Assembly (NCBI GenBank): GCA_048360435.1
Contig: DBGCOP010000025.1
Span: 39,434-103,433 of the forward strand
DNA length: 64,000 bases
Reading direction: 5' to 3'
Origin: Limenecus sp048360435
Lineage (GTDB): Bacteria > Cyanobacteriota > Vampirovibrionia > Gastranaerophilales > Gastranaerophilaceae
Part shown: piece after piece, positions 35,081-43,514 of the stretch
Numbering within the stretch: the first letter of the stretch is position 1
How the letters are laid out: every line of letters starts with the position of its first letter
Translations under genes and position numbers: made by a program
The notes under the pieces: model-generated
What the model saw: the letters and a program-made list of their open reading frames with translations, nothing else
Told to the model about the DNA's origin: nothing
The model's database searches: none

Positions 35081-35226
35081 ATCTTATTTTTCAAACTCAA
35101 AAAACACATGTAAAGAAACCTTCAAAGCGAATGACAGCTTATATTGTGTATAGACTTACACGCTTAAAGTAATGTTCTTTGCAGGCATTACAATTTCTAT
35201 GAATTTTGGTTTTTAAATAAAAGATT

Positions 35227-35439
35227 TTATTCTTTCAAAAACAAATATGGCTCTACATCCAAAATTCCGGCAATTTTATATAATCTTTTTAAACTTGGAA
35301 TTCTTTTTCCCAGTTCTATTAAAGAAATATAATCAGTGCTGAGCTCAACAAGCTCACTCAATTTTTCCTGTGAATAATTTTTCAGCTTGCGGTATTTTCT
35401 TATATTTTCGCCAATCACTTTAATAGAACTATTTGTCAT
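35227..35439 (-). CDS. XRE-family helix-turn-helix regulator, 70 aa
   Basis: A single HTH_3 domain. NIRKYRKLKNYSQEKLSELVELSTDYISLIELGKR contains the helix-turn-helix, seen here as RKLKNYSQEKLSELVELS followed by the recognition helix. Short size is like C-proteins and small phage-type or toxin-antitoxin regulators. A 14-bp half of an inverted repeat lies across its start codon (35424-35437), the other half just before the divergent gene, which strongly suggests it regulates itself and its neighbour. Confidence 0.85.
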   Translation of the reverse strand: MTNSSIKVIGENIRKYRKLKNYSQEKLSELVELSTDYISLIELGKRIPSLKRLYKIAGILDVEPYLFLKE

Positions 35440-35490
35440 ACAAAAAGTTTAATGTTATTCTTTATACAAAATAACCGACAAATAGTTCTA
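35424..35490. promoter_or_regulatory. Inverted operator in the divergent XRE/83-aa promoter region
   Basis: TAGAACTATTTGTC (35424-35437) and its perfect reverse complement GACAAATAGTTCTA (35477-35490) are 39 bp apart. The first overlaps codons 1-5 of the XRE gene; the second ends 14 bp before the ATG at 35505. The AT-rich spacer holds -10-like TATAAA (minus, 35461-35466). Confidence 0.65.
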
Positions 35491-35504
35491 ATCAGGATAA
35501 TTAT

Positions 35505-35756
35505 ATGGGGCAAATTAAAAAAGCAGTGATTTTTCTGAATGCAAATATAGACAATCACAAAATACAAAAAGTCTTTATAGATTCATTTGAAGAAATGACA
35601 GACTATATTGCTAAAAACAAAGATATAAAAAGAGTTTACATAGATAAAAATGAACTTACGCTCCGCCAAATGGAACAATTGCTTTGGCTGAACAAAGAAA
35701 TAGCACTATTTTCCACACTCGAAACAGAAAAATTAATCAAACTGAAAAATCATTGA
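35505..35756 (+). CDS. Unknown protein, 83 aa, divergent from XRE regulator
   Basis: A small soluble protein I cannot assign. It starts MGQIKKAVIFLNANIDN and alternates strand and helix (KRVYIDKNELTLRQMEQLL), giving an alpha/beta appearance. Ribosome binding site TCAGGATAA. Divergent from the XRE gene across a shared inverted operator, so probably controlled by it. It could be the partner of a regulatory or toxin-antitoxin-like pair, but no toxin motif is seen. Confidence 0.6.
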   Translation: MGQIKKAVIFLNANIDNHKIQKVFIDSFEEMTDYIAKNKDIKRVYIDKNELTLRQMEQLLWLNKEIALFSTLETEKLIKLKNH

Positions 35757-35903
35757 CTACACAGCCGTAAATGTTATTGCATAAAGTGCAACAATTGCCA
35801 TTGCGCTGAGCATTATCCAACCGTTAATTACAGGATGCTGATTTGCAAATATATCAACAATTGTGAATTTTCTCTCTGCAATATTTGTATTGTCTGTTTT
35901 CAT
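35757..35903 (-). CDS. Small membrane protein, 48 aa
   Basis: A short frame from ATG 35903 to TAG 35757. The first ~23 residues are polar (MKTDNTNIAERKFTIVDI...), then one membrane helix HPVINGWIMLSAMAIVAL runs almost to the end. An unusually good Shine-Dalgarno, AAGGTGAG, precedes it by 6 nt, which is the main evidence that it is translated. It abuts the convergent 83-aa gene with no gap. Function unknown. Confidence 0.6.
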   Translation of the reverse strand: MKTDNTNIAERKFTIVDIFANQHPVINGWIMLSAMAIVALYAITFTAV

Positions 35904-36000
35904 AATTTCACTCACCTTATTTTAAATATAGACTAACCTCGACTTATATGTTGATTGTAGCTTTTTCAATGCGTTTTACATCATACAGGAAGTTGAGAAT

Positions 36001-36012
36001 AGAGCATGCTCT
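36001..36012. repeat. 12-bp perfect palindrome in the pgpH upstream region
   Basis: AGAGCATGCTCT lies in the 220-bp gap 35904-36123 before pgpH, flanked by shorter imperfect complementary bases (GAAG/CTTC). It may be an operator or hairpin. I see nothing else assignable in this gap. Confidence 0.4.
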
Positions 36013-36123
36013 CTCCTTCATACAGCCTAAACCTAAAACACTTATCTAATAAGCAATTATGCCCGTCTCTACACTTTAGGTAGGATTGATTTTCTTTATA
36101 TAAGTATTAAAATAAATCGTATT

Positions 36124-38352
36124 ATGAGAAAAATAGAATTTATAAACCTGATTGCCAATACATTTTCGTCGTCCAAAATAATAAACTTTTTAATATTTAT
36201 TGTTTTCGCTGTTGCGATGACAGCTGTCCTTGGGGCAAGATATTTCTTGTTCCAGAGCATCATTGCCGACGACGGAACAAGCAAAAGAGACATTGTAGCA
36301 CCAAAAACAATCAAAGTTGTTGACACATTCAAAACAGAGCAGAACAAAAAAGAAATAGCACAAAAAGTTGAGCCGATTCTGACTCCCGCTGAAGACACAT
36401 ACATAAAAAACAACTATGCAACACTGGTTAAAGCGATTGAAGAAATTCGTGCAAAAGGCTCAAACTATGTACAGAAAAAAGAAGAAATGACCCTTCTTTT
36501 TGATTTTGAAAATAATTATTACAAAGACTACATCCTGAATTATTTGATAAATTCTAACGATGAAAGGATGCACAACACCTTCAAAAAAGCCGAAAAAACT
36601 CTCACAAACGTTTTAAATCAGGGGGTTACTGAGAAGGATTTTGAAAAAAATAATCTTTCGACGATGATTCTTCGAAACACTCATTTTGAAACGTCAAAAG
36701 GAGAGATACGTGTTATTTCAGCACTTTTGGAACAGGTTATTGTACCTAACATGGTGTTTGATGAAACAGCAACCGAATTGGCAAGAAAAAATGCCATCAA
36801 TTCTGTTTCTCCGACAGTTGTAAAATTTGAAAAAGGTGAAAAAATAGTTTTTGCAGGCGAGCCTGTAACAAGAGTAAAAAAAGATGCACTCGCAAAAGCT
36901 GGCTACAACGTACTTGAACTAAATTACAAGGGAATAATAGGCATTTTTGCTCTTGTCTCCCTCGGTGTTGTTACGTTGATGTATTACCTCTTGTATTATG
37001 AAAAACAGTTCGTAACCAAAAACTATCTCTCCGTTCTTGCACTTTTGTCTGTTCTCATGTCAGCACTGGCAGCTGTGTTACCCAACGGGGCATCATTTTA
37101 TTATCTGCCCTTTCCTGCTGTGGCAGTTTTAATAGCAATATTCACAAACCCGAGAGTTGCTGTAATATCAACAGCTATTTTAATCACAATCATCTCGCTT
37201 GCGGAACAAATTCCCATCCAGCCTGCTGCTGTATTCATCCTGGTTTGTTTAATTGCTGCAATCGCTACTTCGAAAGTAAGATACTCAAGAAGATTTGACC
37301 TTGTTAAGATAGGCGGAGAAATCGGATTCTCAATGTTGTTCTTTATTTTAATCATTAATTTGATTGAAAACTCTATAAATCCGATAGATTCAACAATTGT
37401 TTGGGTGAATGCTCTTATCGGAACAATAAACGGTCTTTTGTCAGGAATCATCGTTCTGGGCATTATTCCGCTTCTTGAAAGTATGTTCAAAATTGTTACA
37501 CCATACGGACTTGCAGAACTTGCCGACAACAACCAGCCTTTGCTCAAACGTTTGCAGTTTGAAGCCCCCGGAACTTTTGCACACTGTCTAATGGTAGCAA
37601 ACCTCTGTGAAACCGCTGCGGAAGCCATTGGCGCAGACCCTGTACTCGCAAGAGTAGGCGCACTTTATCACGACATCGGAAAACTCAAAAGACCTCTATT
37701 TTTCGTAGAAAACCAGACATATTTCGGAATCGAAAACCCCCACACAAAACTCAATCCGAGATTGAGCAAAATGGTTATCACCGCTCACCCGAAAGACGGG
37801 ATAGACCTTGCAAAAGAATACGGACTTCCTCCGATTGTACAGAACTTTATTGTGCAGCACCACGGTGATTCGATTGCAAGCTATTTCTATAATCAGGCAA
37901 AACAACAAGAAGGCGGAGAAAAGGTTACAGAAGAACAATTCCGTTATACGGGTCCCAGACCGAATATGAAAGAAACAGCAATTCTGATGATTGCCGACTC
38001 TGTCGAATCAGCTTCAAGAACGCTCAAAGATCATTCTCAAGAAGAACTGGACAACATGATAAACAACATCATCCAAACAAAACTCAATGACGGTCAGCTC
38101 TCTGACAGCCCTCTGACACTTAAAGATATGAAAACAATTGCTTCTGTACTGAGCAAAAACCTCAGAGCCGCTCACCACCAGAGAATCAAATATCATGAAA
38201 ATATTATTCAGGAACTCGAAGAAAAAGCTTTGAAAAAGAAATTCGTTGCGCCTGACAGAATTACAACAGACGAAGAAGACAAAATAGAAAAGAAAATTCA
38301 AAAAAGGCTCCAAAAGTCTGAAAATCAGGAAGATGAACAAAGCAGAAATTAA
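36124..38352 (+). CDS. 7TM-HD domain phosphohydrolase PgpH/YqfF
   Basis: A 742-residue membrane protein: one N-terminal helix, an extracytoplasmic 7TMR-HDED domain (about 45-270), a block of about seven helices (275-470), then a cytoplasmic HD domain. The HD motif is LYHDIGKLKRP, with His516-Asp517, preceded by GTFAHCLMVANL. In Firmicutes and Listeria this family hydrolyses c-di-AMP. The C-terminal tail is Lys/Glu-rich. The gene overlaps ybeY by 20 bp; pgpH-ybeY-dgkA is a known gene order in Gram-positive genomes. Only a weak ribosome binding site is visible. Confidence 0.93.
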   Translation: MRKIEFINLIANTFSSSKIINFLIFIVFAVAMTAVLGARYFLFQSIIADDGTSKRDIVAPKTIKVVDTFKTEQNKKEIAQKVEPILTPAEDTYIKNNYATLVKAIEEIRAKGSNYVQKKEEMTLLFDFENNYYKDYILNYLINSNDERMHNTFKKAEKTLTNVLNQGVTEKDFEKNNLSTMILRNTHFETSKGEIRVISALLEQVIVPNMVFDETATELARKNAINSVSPTVVKFEKGEKIVFAGEPVTRVKKDALAKAGYNVLELNYKGIIGIFALVSLGVVTLMYYLLYYEKQFVTKNYLSVLALLSVLMSALAAVLPNGASFYYLPFPAVAVLIAIFTNPRVAVISTAILITIISLAEQIPIQPAAVFILVCLIAAIATSKVRYSRRFDLVKIGGEIGFSMLFFILIINLIENSINPIDSTIVWVNALIGTINGLLSGIIVLGIIPLLESMFKIVTPYGLAELADNNQPLLKRLQFEAPGTFAHCLMVANLCETAAEAIGADPVLARVGALYHDIGKLKRPLFFVENQTYFGIENPHTKLNPRLSKMVITAHPKDGIDLAKEYGLPPIVQNFIVQHHGDSIASYFYNQAKQQEGGEKVTEEQFRYTGPRPNMKETAILMIADSVESASRTLKDHSQEELDNMINNIIQTKLNDGQLSDSPLTLKDMKTIASVLSKNLRAAHHQRIKYHENIIQELEEKALKKKFVAPDRITTDEEDKIEKKIQKRLQKSENQEDEQSRN

Positions 38353-38851
38353 TATTTTTATAGAAAACGATTACGAAACCTTTGAAAAAGAAACGCTCAA
38401 CCTGAGTGAATACACAAAGGATGCGGTTTCTATGGCAGAATTCTTTCTTTCTAAAAATGAATGGATTGAAAAATCTTGCCTGAGAGACTATGATTTTAGC
38501 CTTTTATATTTTGATGTGGTTTTTGTTAACGATGAGAAAATCCATGAAATTAACAAAGAATATCGTCAAAAAGACCGTCCGACAGATGTAATCAGCTTCG
38601 CAATGTTCGCTGACAGCCCTGAAGAAGAACGATTTATCTTTGACAATGAAATAAATCTCGGAGAAATTATAATATCACTGGACACAACCTCAAGACAGGC
38701 AAAGGAAAATAACAAAAGTTTCAAAGACGAGCTTTATTTCCTGCTTGCCCACGGAATACTACATCTGCTAGGATATGACCATATGACTGAAGAAACACTT
38801 CAAGAAATGTGGGATATACAAACCAAAATGATAGCTGGAATTAAGGAGTAA
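38333..38851 (+). CDS. ybeY: Endoribonuclease YbeY, rRNA maturation
   Basis: A 172-residue metal-dependent RNase acting in 16S rRNA 3' end maturation and ribosome quality control. The zinc motif HGILHLLGYDH (H-x3-H-x5-H) is present, with RPTDVISFAM before it. Start ATG at 38333 overlaps pgpH by 20 bp. Confidence 0.96.
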   Translation: MNKAEINIFIENDYETFEKETLNLSEYTKDAVSMAEFFLSKNEWIEKSCLRDYDFSLLYFDVVFVNDEKIHEINKEYRQKDRPTDVISFAMFADSPEEERFIFDNEINLGEIIISLDTTSRQAKENNKSFKDELYFLLAHGILHLLGYDHMTEETLQEMWDIQTKMIAGIKE

Positions 38852-38854
38852 TAA

Positions 38855-39235
38855 ATGTCAAAGTTTACCGCAAGCGGTTATAAAAAGAGTTTATCTTATG
38901 CAATAGAAGGCTTGAGCGTAGCATACAAAACACAACGAAATTATCGTTTTCATCTTCTTGCAGGTTTCATAGCAATTCTTGGCGGAATACTTCTCAATTT
39001 CAAATGTATAGAATATTGCGTCTTGATTCTTTCTATCAGTTTTGTCATCACAGCTGAACTTTTTAACTCTGTGATTGAGTTTGCACTTGATGCGTTATAC
39101 AAAAATAAATATTCAAAACTCGTAAAACTCGCCAAAGACCTCTCAGCAGGGGTTGTCTTGATTGCTGCAATGACAAGCATTCTCATAGGGCTTATGCTTT
39201 TCGGGCGAAAACTCTTGATTATGTTTTTGTACTAA
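38855..39235 (+). CDS. dgkA: Diacylglycerol/undecaprenol kinase DgkA family
   Basis: A 126-residue kinase with three membrane helices. The DgkA motif is AELFNSVIEFALDAL, with NYRFH at the N-terminal amphipathic part. Members phosphorylate diacylglycerol or, in Gram-positives, undecaprenol to recycle the cell-wall lipid carrier; the neighbourhood with pgpH-ybeY is like that of the undecaprenol kinases. It starts 3 bp after ybeY with a GGAG site. Confidence 0.92.
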   Translation: MSKFTASGYKKSLSYAIEGLSVAYKTQRNYRFHLLAGFIAILGGILLNFKCIEYCVLILSISFVITAELFNSVIEFALDALYKNKYSKLVKLAKDLSAGVVLIAAMTSILIGLMLFGRKLLIMFLY

Positions 39236-39243
39236 AAAAATAC

Positions 39244-39281
39244 AAAAAAGACACTTTATTTTCTAAAGTGCCTTTTTATTT
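39244..39281. terminator. Bidirectional intrinsic terminator between dgkA and rpsA
   Basis: CACTTTA (39252-39258) pairs with TAAAGTG (39264-39270) around a TTTTC loop. An A-run precedes and CCTTTTTATTTT follows, so it works from both convergent genes. Confidence 0.8.
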
Positions 39282-39295
39282 TAGCTTCAAATGCC

Positions 39296-40348
39296 TTAGT
39301 TGTTCATATCTTTAACACTCAAAGCAATTCTGTGTTCTTGCGGAGTGAATTTTTTGATAAGAACTTTTACTTCATCACCGTTTTTGTAAACATCAAACGG
39401 GTTAACGTTAGAATCTTCCATCTCAGCAACAGGAAGAAGAGCTTCTACACCCGGGAAAATGTTGATGAAAGCGCCGAAAGAAGTAACTTTGTTAACAGTA
39501 CCTGTGATAACCTGTCCTTCTTCAAATTTGTCTTCAATTTCTTCCCATGGATTGTCACCGATTCTCTTCAAGCTCAAGCTGATTCTTTTCAAATCTTCGT
39601 CAATTTTCAAAACTTTAACTTCCAATTTTTGACCGAGTGTCAAAACGTCAGAAGGATGTTTGATTCTCTGCCAAGAAATTTCAGAGATAGGCAAAAGTCC
39701 GTCCACGCCATTGATGTCGATAAATGCACCAAAATCAGCAATTCTGACAACTTCACCTTCAACAATTTGATCAACTTCAAGGTTAGAAATAACTTCGTCA
39801 ACCAGCTGTTCTCTTTGTTCAGCAAGAGCCTGTCTTTGAGAAAGGATGAGTTTGTTTCTTTTAGCATCTGCTTCAAGAACTTTAACTTCGATTTCCTGAT
39901 TCATCAAACCGTCAAACGGCATACCTGTTCTCAATTGAGAAGCAGGGATGAAACCTCTGAGATCTTGAACTTCAACAATAACTCCGCCTTTAACAAGCGA
40001 AACAACTTTGGCAATAACTGTTTCGCCTGAAATTTTAGCATTTTGAAGAGTCTGCCATGCTTGAGCACAAGCAACTCTTTTCAAAGAAAGAAGCATTCCG
40101 CTTTGTTCGTCTTCATCTTCTTTCAAGATATAAAACTCTTTGCATTCGCCGATTGTCATATCGTCAACCATTGAAGAAGGAATTTCTCTGTTAGGGAGGA
40201 AACCTTCACATTTTGAACCGATATCTACGAGGTATCCGTCATTTTCTTTCTTAACGATTTGACCTCTGACAACGTCAGCTACGCTTAATTTTGATGTAAA
40301 AGATTCTTCTAATAATCTTTCGAATTCATCCATTTCTTTTGTTACCAT
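39296..40348 (-). CDS. rpsA: 30S ribosomal protein S1, four-domain form
   Basis: A 350-residue protein with four S1 RNA-binding domains, at about 22-92, 108-172, 192-262 and 277-347. Typical repeats are VRGQIVKKENDGYLVDIGSK, VEGEVVRIADFGAFIDI and VITGTVNKVTSFGAFINI. It helps mRNA dock on the 30S subunit. The short form is like that of cyanobacteria and plastids rather than the six-domain E. coli protein. AAAGGA precedes the ATG. It follows ispH on the same strand. Confidence 0.92.
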   Translation of the reverse strand: MVTKEMDEFERLLEESFTSKLSVADVVRGQIVKKENDGYLVDIGSKCEGFLPNREIPSSMVDDMTIGECKEFYILKEDEDEQSGMLLSLKRVACAQAWQTLQNAKISGETVIAKVVSLVKGGVIVEVQDLRGFIPASQLRTGMPFDGLMNQEIEVKVLEADAKRNKLILSQRQALAEQREQLVDEVISNLEVDQIVEGEVVRIADFGAFIDINGVDGLLPISEISWQRIKHPSDVLTLGQKLEVKVLKIDEDLKRISLSLKRIGDNPWEEIEDKFEEGQVITGTVNKVTSFGAFINIFPGVEALLPVAEMEDSNVNPFDVYKNGDEVKVLIKKFTPQEHRIALSVKDMNN

Positions 40349-40381
40349 GTTTTGTTTTTCCTTTCATTTATATTTTTTTTA

Positions 40382-41248
40382 TTAGTATTCATTTAATTTT
40401 TTCATTACATTTTCAATAATAGCTTCGGGCGTTGAAGCACCTGCCGTCACGCTAATATTTTGAGATTTTTCAATAACTTCCTTATAGTCATCCAGCTCTT
40501 GTTCTGTTTCAATGTGGATTGTTTCTGTTATACCTTTTAGAATTTCCGCAAGGTGTGTTGTGTTTGCACTTTTTTTGCTGCCCACAACAATCATCAAATC
40601 AGACTCCTGAGCCAGACTCTTTGCTTCATTTTGTCTCAAAGAAGTCGAAGCACAAATTGTGTTGAAAATCTTAATTTCTTTTGCAAGAGGCATAAGATAA
40701 TCAACAACGCTTTTTAAGTTTTCAATTCTCTGGGTTGTTTGAACGACAACGCCGATTTTTTTATGATCTTTAATAATCTTTTCATATTGCTTAAGCGTTT
40801 CAACATCAGGAGCAACGAAAACCTTTTCTCCATGAGGCTGGGCATTGGCTTTGATAGCACAAACTTCAGGATGCTCGGGCTTTCCTACTATCACGAGGAG
40901 GAACCCTTCTTGAACAAGCTGAATTGCTTTTTGTTGAACTTTTTTCACGTCATGGCAGGTCAAATCGACTACTTCATAGCCTTTGTTTTTTGCATTTTCA
41001 AACACCTCGGGTGCTGCGCCATGGCTTCTTATGACACAAACACCTGTTTTGTCACACGGAAGCTCATCTACCGTATGAATACCAAGAGAAGAAAGCTCAT
41101 TAATAACATGCGAATTGTGTATCAATTCACCAAGAACAAAAATCTCTTTATCGTTATTTTCAGATTTTAATTTTTTTGTTGTTTCTACGGCCCTTTTTAC
41201 GCCGTAACAAAAACCTGCATGTTTCGCCAGTTTAATGTTTTTTTTCAA
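40382..41248 (-). CDS. ispH: 4-hydroxy-3-methylbut-2-enyl diphosphate reductase IspH
   Basis: The last enzyme of the MEP isoprenoid pathway, 288 residues with a [4Fe-4S] cluster. Its three ligand cysteines are in HAGFCYGVKRAV, VDLTCHDVKK and NTICASTSLRQ. The start is TTG at 41248, giving MKKNIKLAKHAGF; no in-frame ATG precedes the first motif. The gene lies 33 bp before rpsA. In many Clostridia ispH and rpsA are fused; here they are separate neighbours. Confidence 0.95.
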   Translation of the reverse strand: MKKNIKLAKHAGFCYGVKRAVETTKKLKSENNDKEIFVLGELIHNSHVINELSSLGIHTVDELPCDKTGVCVIRSHGAAPEVFENAKNKGYEVVDLTCHDVKKVQQKAIQLVQEGFLLVIVGKPEHPEVCAIKANAQPHGEKVFVAPDVETLKQYEKIIKDHKKIGVVVQTTQRIENLKSVVDYLMPLAKEIKIFNTICASTSLRQNEAKSLAQESDLMIVVGSKKSANTTHLAEILKGITETIHIETEQELDDYKEVIEKSQNISVTAGASTPEAIIENVMKKLNEY

Positions 41249-41310
41249 ACGTTAGTACGTCCAATCTTTAAGACTCACCTCAATTTTGAGAATTCAAGGT
41301 GGTACAAATA

Positions 41311-41339
41311 TTAATATCATGAACATTTAATTTTTACAA
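41311..41339 (-). promoter_or_regulatory. Possible ispH-rpsA promoter
   Basis: On the minus strand TTGTAA (41334-41339) and TATTAA (41311-41316) are 17 bp apart, giving a leader of about 55 nt before ispH. The -10 is 4/6. Confidence 0.4.
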
Positions 41340-41417
41340 TTAGATAAATTCAGGCAATTTTCATGTCCAATTTGTTTTTATAGATATGTGTGAAAGTTAT
41401 AGTGTGAGAAAAAAATT

Positions 41418-41921
41418 ATGCAGCCAATTAGTTACGGAATGTCACAGGGGTACCCGATGTATCCGAATTGTTTCGACCAGCTGACAACACACGGCGTTAT
41501 TGCCGATGACCTTGTCGGATACATTACGGATGTGCCGTCTCCATATTTACAAAATTATGTAGCCCAAAGAGGCTGGGCACCTTCTATGCCGGGACAGATA
41601 ATGCCTGACCCTCTGCCGAATATGCAGCCGCCTCAAAGACTGCCCAGAGGAGATGTTTATCAAACTGTTCCGCCTCAGGGAGCGCAGCCTTATCAGGGTA
41701 ATCCTTATATGCCGCAAAAACCGAGCAACACATGGCGCAAAGTGGCTCTTGCCGCTTTAGTTGTAGGGCTCTCAGCCTTCGGAATCTGGAAAGGTAAACA
41801 GGGTATAAACTGGATTAAAAACAAATTCAGAACACCGACAGTTCCTCCAACGCCGACGCCGCAGCCTGCTCCTGCACCAAATACAAGTCTGTGGCAAAAA
41901 ATAAAAAATTATTTTTGCTAA
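41418..41921 (+). CDS. Unknown proline-rich protein with one membrane helix
   Basis: A 167-residue protein. Residues 1-60 hold CFDQLTTHGVIADDLVGYI; residues ~60-105 are Pro/Gln-rich with repeated MPDPLP, PPQ, PQG and YMPQKP. A membrane helix lies at about 108-125 (VALAALVVGLSAFGIW). The tail is basic and ends with another Pro-rich stretch, PTVPPTPTPQPAPAP, and a terminal Cys. I do not recognise it. Standing alone, with a weak ribosome binding site. Confidence 0.6.
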   Translation: MQPISYGMSQGYPMYPNCFDQLTTHGVIADDLVGYITDVPSPYLQNYVAQRGWAPSMPGQIMPDPLPNMQPPQRLPRGDVYQTVPPQGAQPYQGNPYMPQKPSNTWRKVALAALVVGLSAFGIWKGKQGINWIKNKFRTPTVPPTPTPQPAPAPNTSLWQKIKNYFC

Positions 41922-41992
41922 CCAATAACCTAACTACCTATCAATAACCTACAATCATGCGAAAATTTCGGAAGTTTCGGATTAATCAAATA

Positions 41993-43513
41993 TTAATCGG
42001 GATTTCCGAATTTTTTTACAATTACATTCGCAATCTCCAAAGGTACCATTCTGTCCAAAGCATCGGGGAGTATATTATCAGGCGTAAGTTCGTCCGTCGG
42101 TACCATTGAAGCTATCATCAAAGCACTCTCTAATTTAATTTCATTAGTAACCTTTTTAATATTTCCCTCTAAAATTCCTTTAAACAACCCTGGGAAAGCC
42201 AAAGAATTGTTTATTTGATTTTCAAAATCGCTTCTGCCTGTTGAAATGATATAAACACCTGCGTGTTTTGCTTCTTCCGGCATAATTTCGGGTGTGGGAT
42301 TTGCAAGAGCAAACACAACAGGCTTTTTGACCATTGTTTTTATCATCTCTTCTGTGAGAATGCCGCCCTTTGAAAGCCCGATGAAGACATCAGCATCTTT
42401 GATTATATCTTTAAGTCCGCCTTTTTCATTGTTCGGATTTGTAATCTGCGCAAGTTCTTCTAAGTATTTGTCGTTTGTTTCACGACCCTTAAAAACAGCA
42501 CCGTTGATGTCATCGAGCACTATATTTTTTGCACCCGCAAAAACAAGAAGCTTGGCTACCGCATTACCCGCAGCACCTGCACCTGCAATAACAATTTTTA
42601 TGTCCGAAATATTTTTTTCTTCCAGCACAAGAGCGTTCAATAGCCCGGCAAGAACAATGATTGCCGTTCCATGCTGGTCATCGTGGAAAACAGGAAGTTG
42701 CGTTGTTTCTATCAGTTTTTCCTCAATCTCAAAACATGCCGGAGCAGCTATGTCCTCAAGGTGTATTGCAGAAAATGACCCCTTAAACATTGTGACAATT
42801 TTCACAAGTTCTTGTGCAACCTGTGTTTTTACACAAAACACCATAGAATCAACATCTGCAAACTCGGCATATAAAGCAGCCTTGCCTTCCATAACGGGAA
42901 TAGAAGCCGGAGCCCCAATGTTTCCGTATCCCAGAACCGCTGTTCCGTCAGAAACAATTGCCACCATTTTTCTGCGTTTTTCTTCTGTCAATTCAGTTTC
43001 AATGACACCTCCTGCAAGCTCATGCAATTGAAGCGAGCGTTCCGCCACATTGCCTGAAAGTTTTGAAGTATCAATCATAAAGACGTTTCTTGAAATTGCC
43101 CCGAAAAACCCTTTCAAATCTGAAACCGGCTCTTTCAAAACAGGAATATCGACATCAAACTCAATCGAAGAAGCAAACTCTGACATCAGTGACAAATCTA
43201 TTGCACAGAAGTTTATTGCAATATTTTCAACTGCAAATTTGAAATCATCTTTCAAGACCTCATCGACCTGCAACGGATAGGCATCAATCAACAGCACGCT
43301 TTTCAAAAAAATTGCTCTTTTCAGAGATTTTTCATAATCAAAAGAAATTACAGCGACTGAATTGATTTTATTTGTATAAATCTCAGCCGCCTCGGGGTTT
43401 TCTTCAATCTTCAAACAAGAAGCACCGACTCCTGGTGTATAAACCAGAGACAGCGTATCTTTATCGTTTATTGCAATTTTGGGAACCGTTTTTATTGAGT
43501 TAAATTGAGGCAT
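41993..43513 (-). CDS. Malic enzyme with a ~110-residue insertion
   Basis: Oxidative decarboxylation of malate to pyruvate with NAD(P)+. The family's short form is ~400 residues; this is 506. LSLVYTPGVG (residues ~22-31) holds the catalytic Tyr. After NSVAVIS (~50-57) about 105 unrelated-looking residues follow, and the core resumes at KMVAIVSDGTAVLGYGNIG (~165). VMEGKAALYAEF has the catalytic Lys, IHLEDIAAPACFEIEEKL and VFHDDQHGTAI the metal ligands, and AGAGAAGNAVAKLL the nucleotide site. So the enzyme looks active with an inserted domain. It starts 1 bp after plsY on the same strand. Confidence 0.85.
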   Translation of the reverse strand: MPQFNSIKTVPKIAINDKDTLSLVYTPGVGASCLKIEENPEAAEIYTNKINSVAVISFDYEKSLKRAIFLKSVLLIDAYPLQVDEVLKDDFKFAVENIAINFCAIDLSLMSEFASSIEFDVDIPVLKEPVSDLKGFFGAISRNVFMIDTSKLSGNVAERSLQLHELAGGVIETELTEEKRRKMVAIVSDGTAVLGYGNIGAPASIPVMEGKAALYAEFADVDSMVFCVKTQVAQELVKIVTMFKGSFSAIHLEDIAAPACFEIEEKLIETTQLPVFHDDQHGTAIIVLAGLLNALVLEEKNISDIKIVIAGAGAAGNAVAKLLVFAGAKNIVLDDINGAVFKGRETNDKYLEELAQITNPNNEKGGLKDIIKDADVFIGLSKGGILTEEMIKTMVKKPVVFALANPTPEIMPEEAKHAGVYIISTGRSDFENQINNSLAFPGLFKGILEGNIKKVTNEIKLESALMIASMVPTDELTPDNILPDALDRMVPLEIANVIVKKFGNPD

Positions 43514-43514
43514 A

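Noticed and set aside
39332..40030. 232-codon plus-strand frame opposite rpsA
   Set aside because: Antisense to S1; Phe/Asn-rich translation without domain features.
42294..43031. Long 245-codon open frame on the plus strand opposite the malic enzyme
   Set aside because: It is antisense to a conserved enzyme, has Ser/Ile/Ala-heavy composition typical of a shadow frame and no ribosome binding site.
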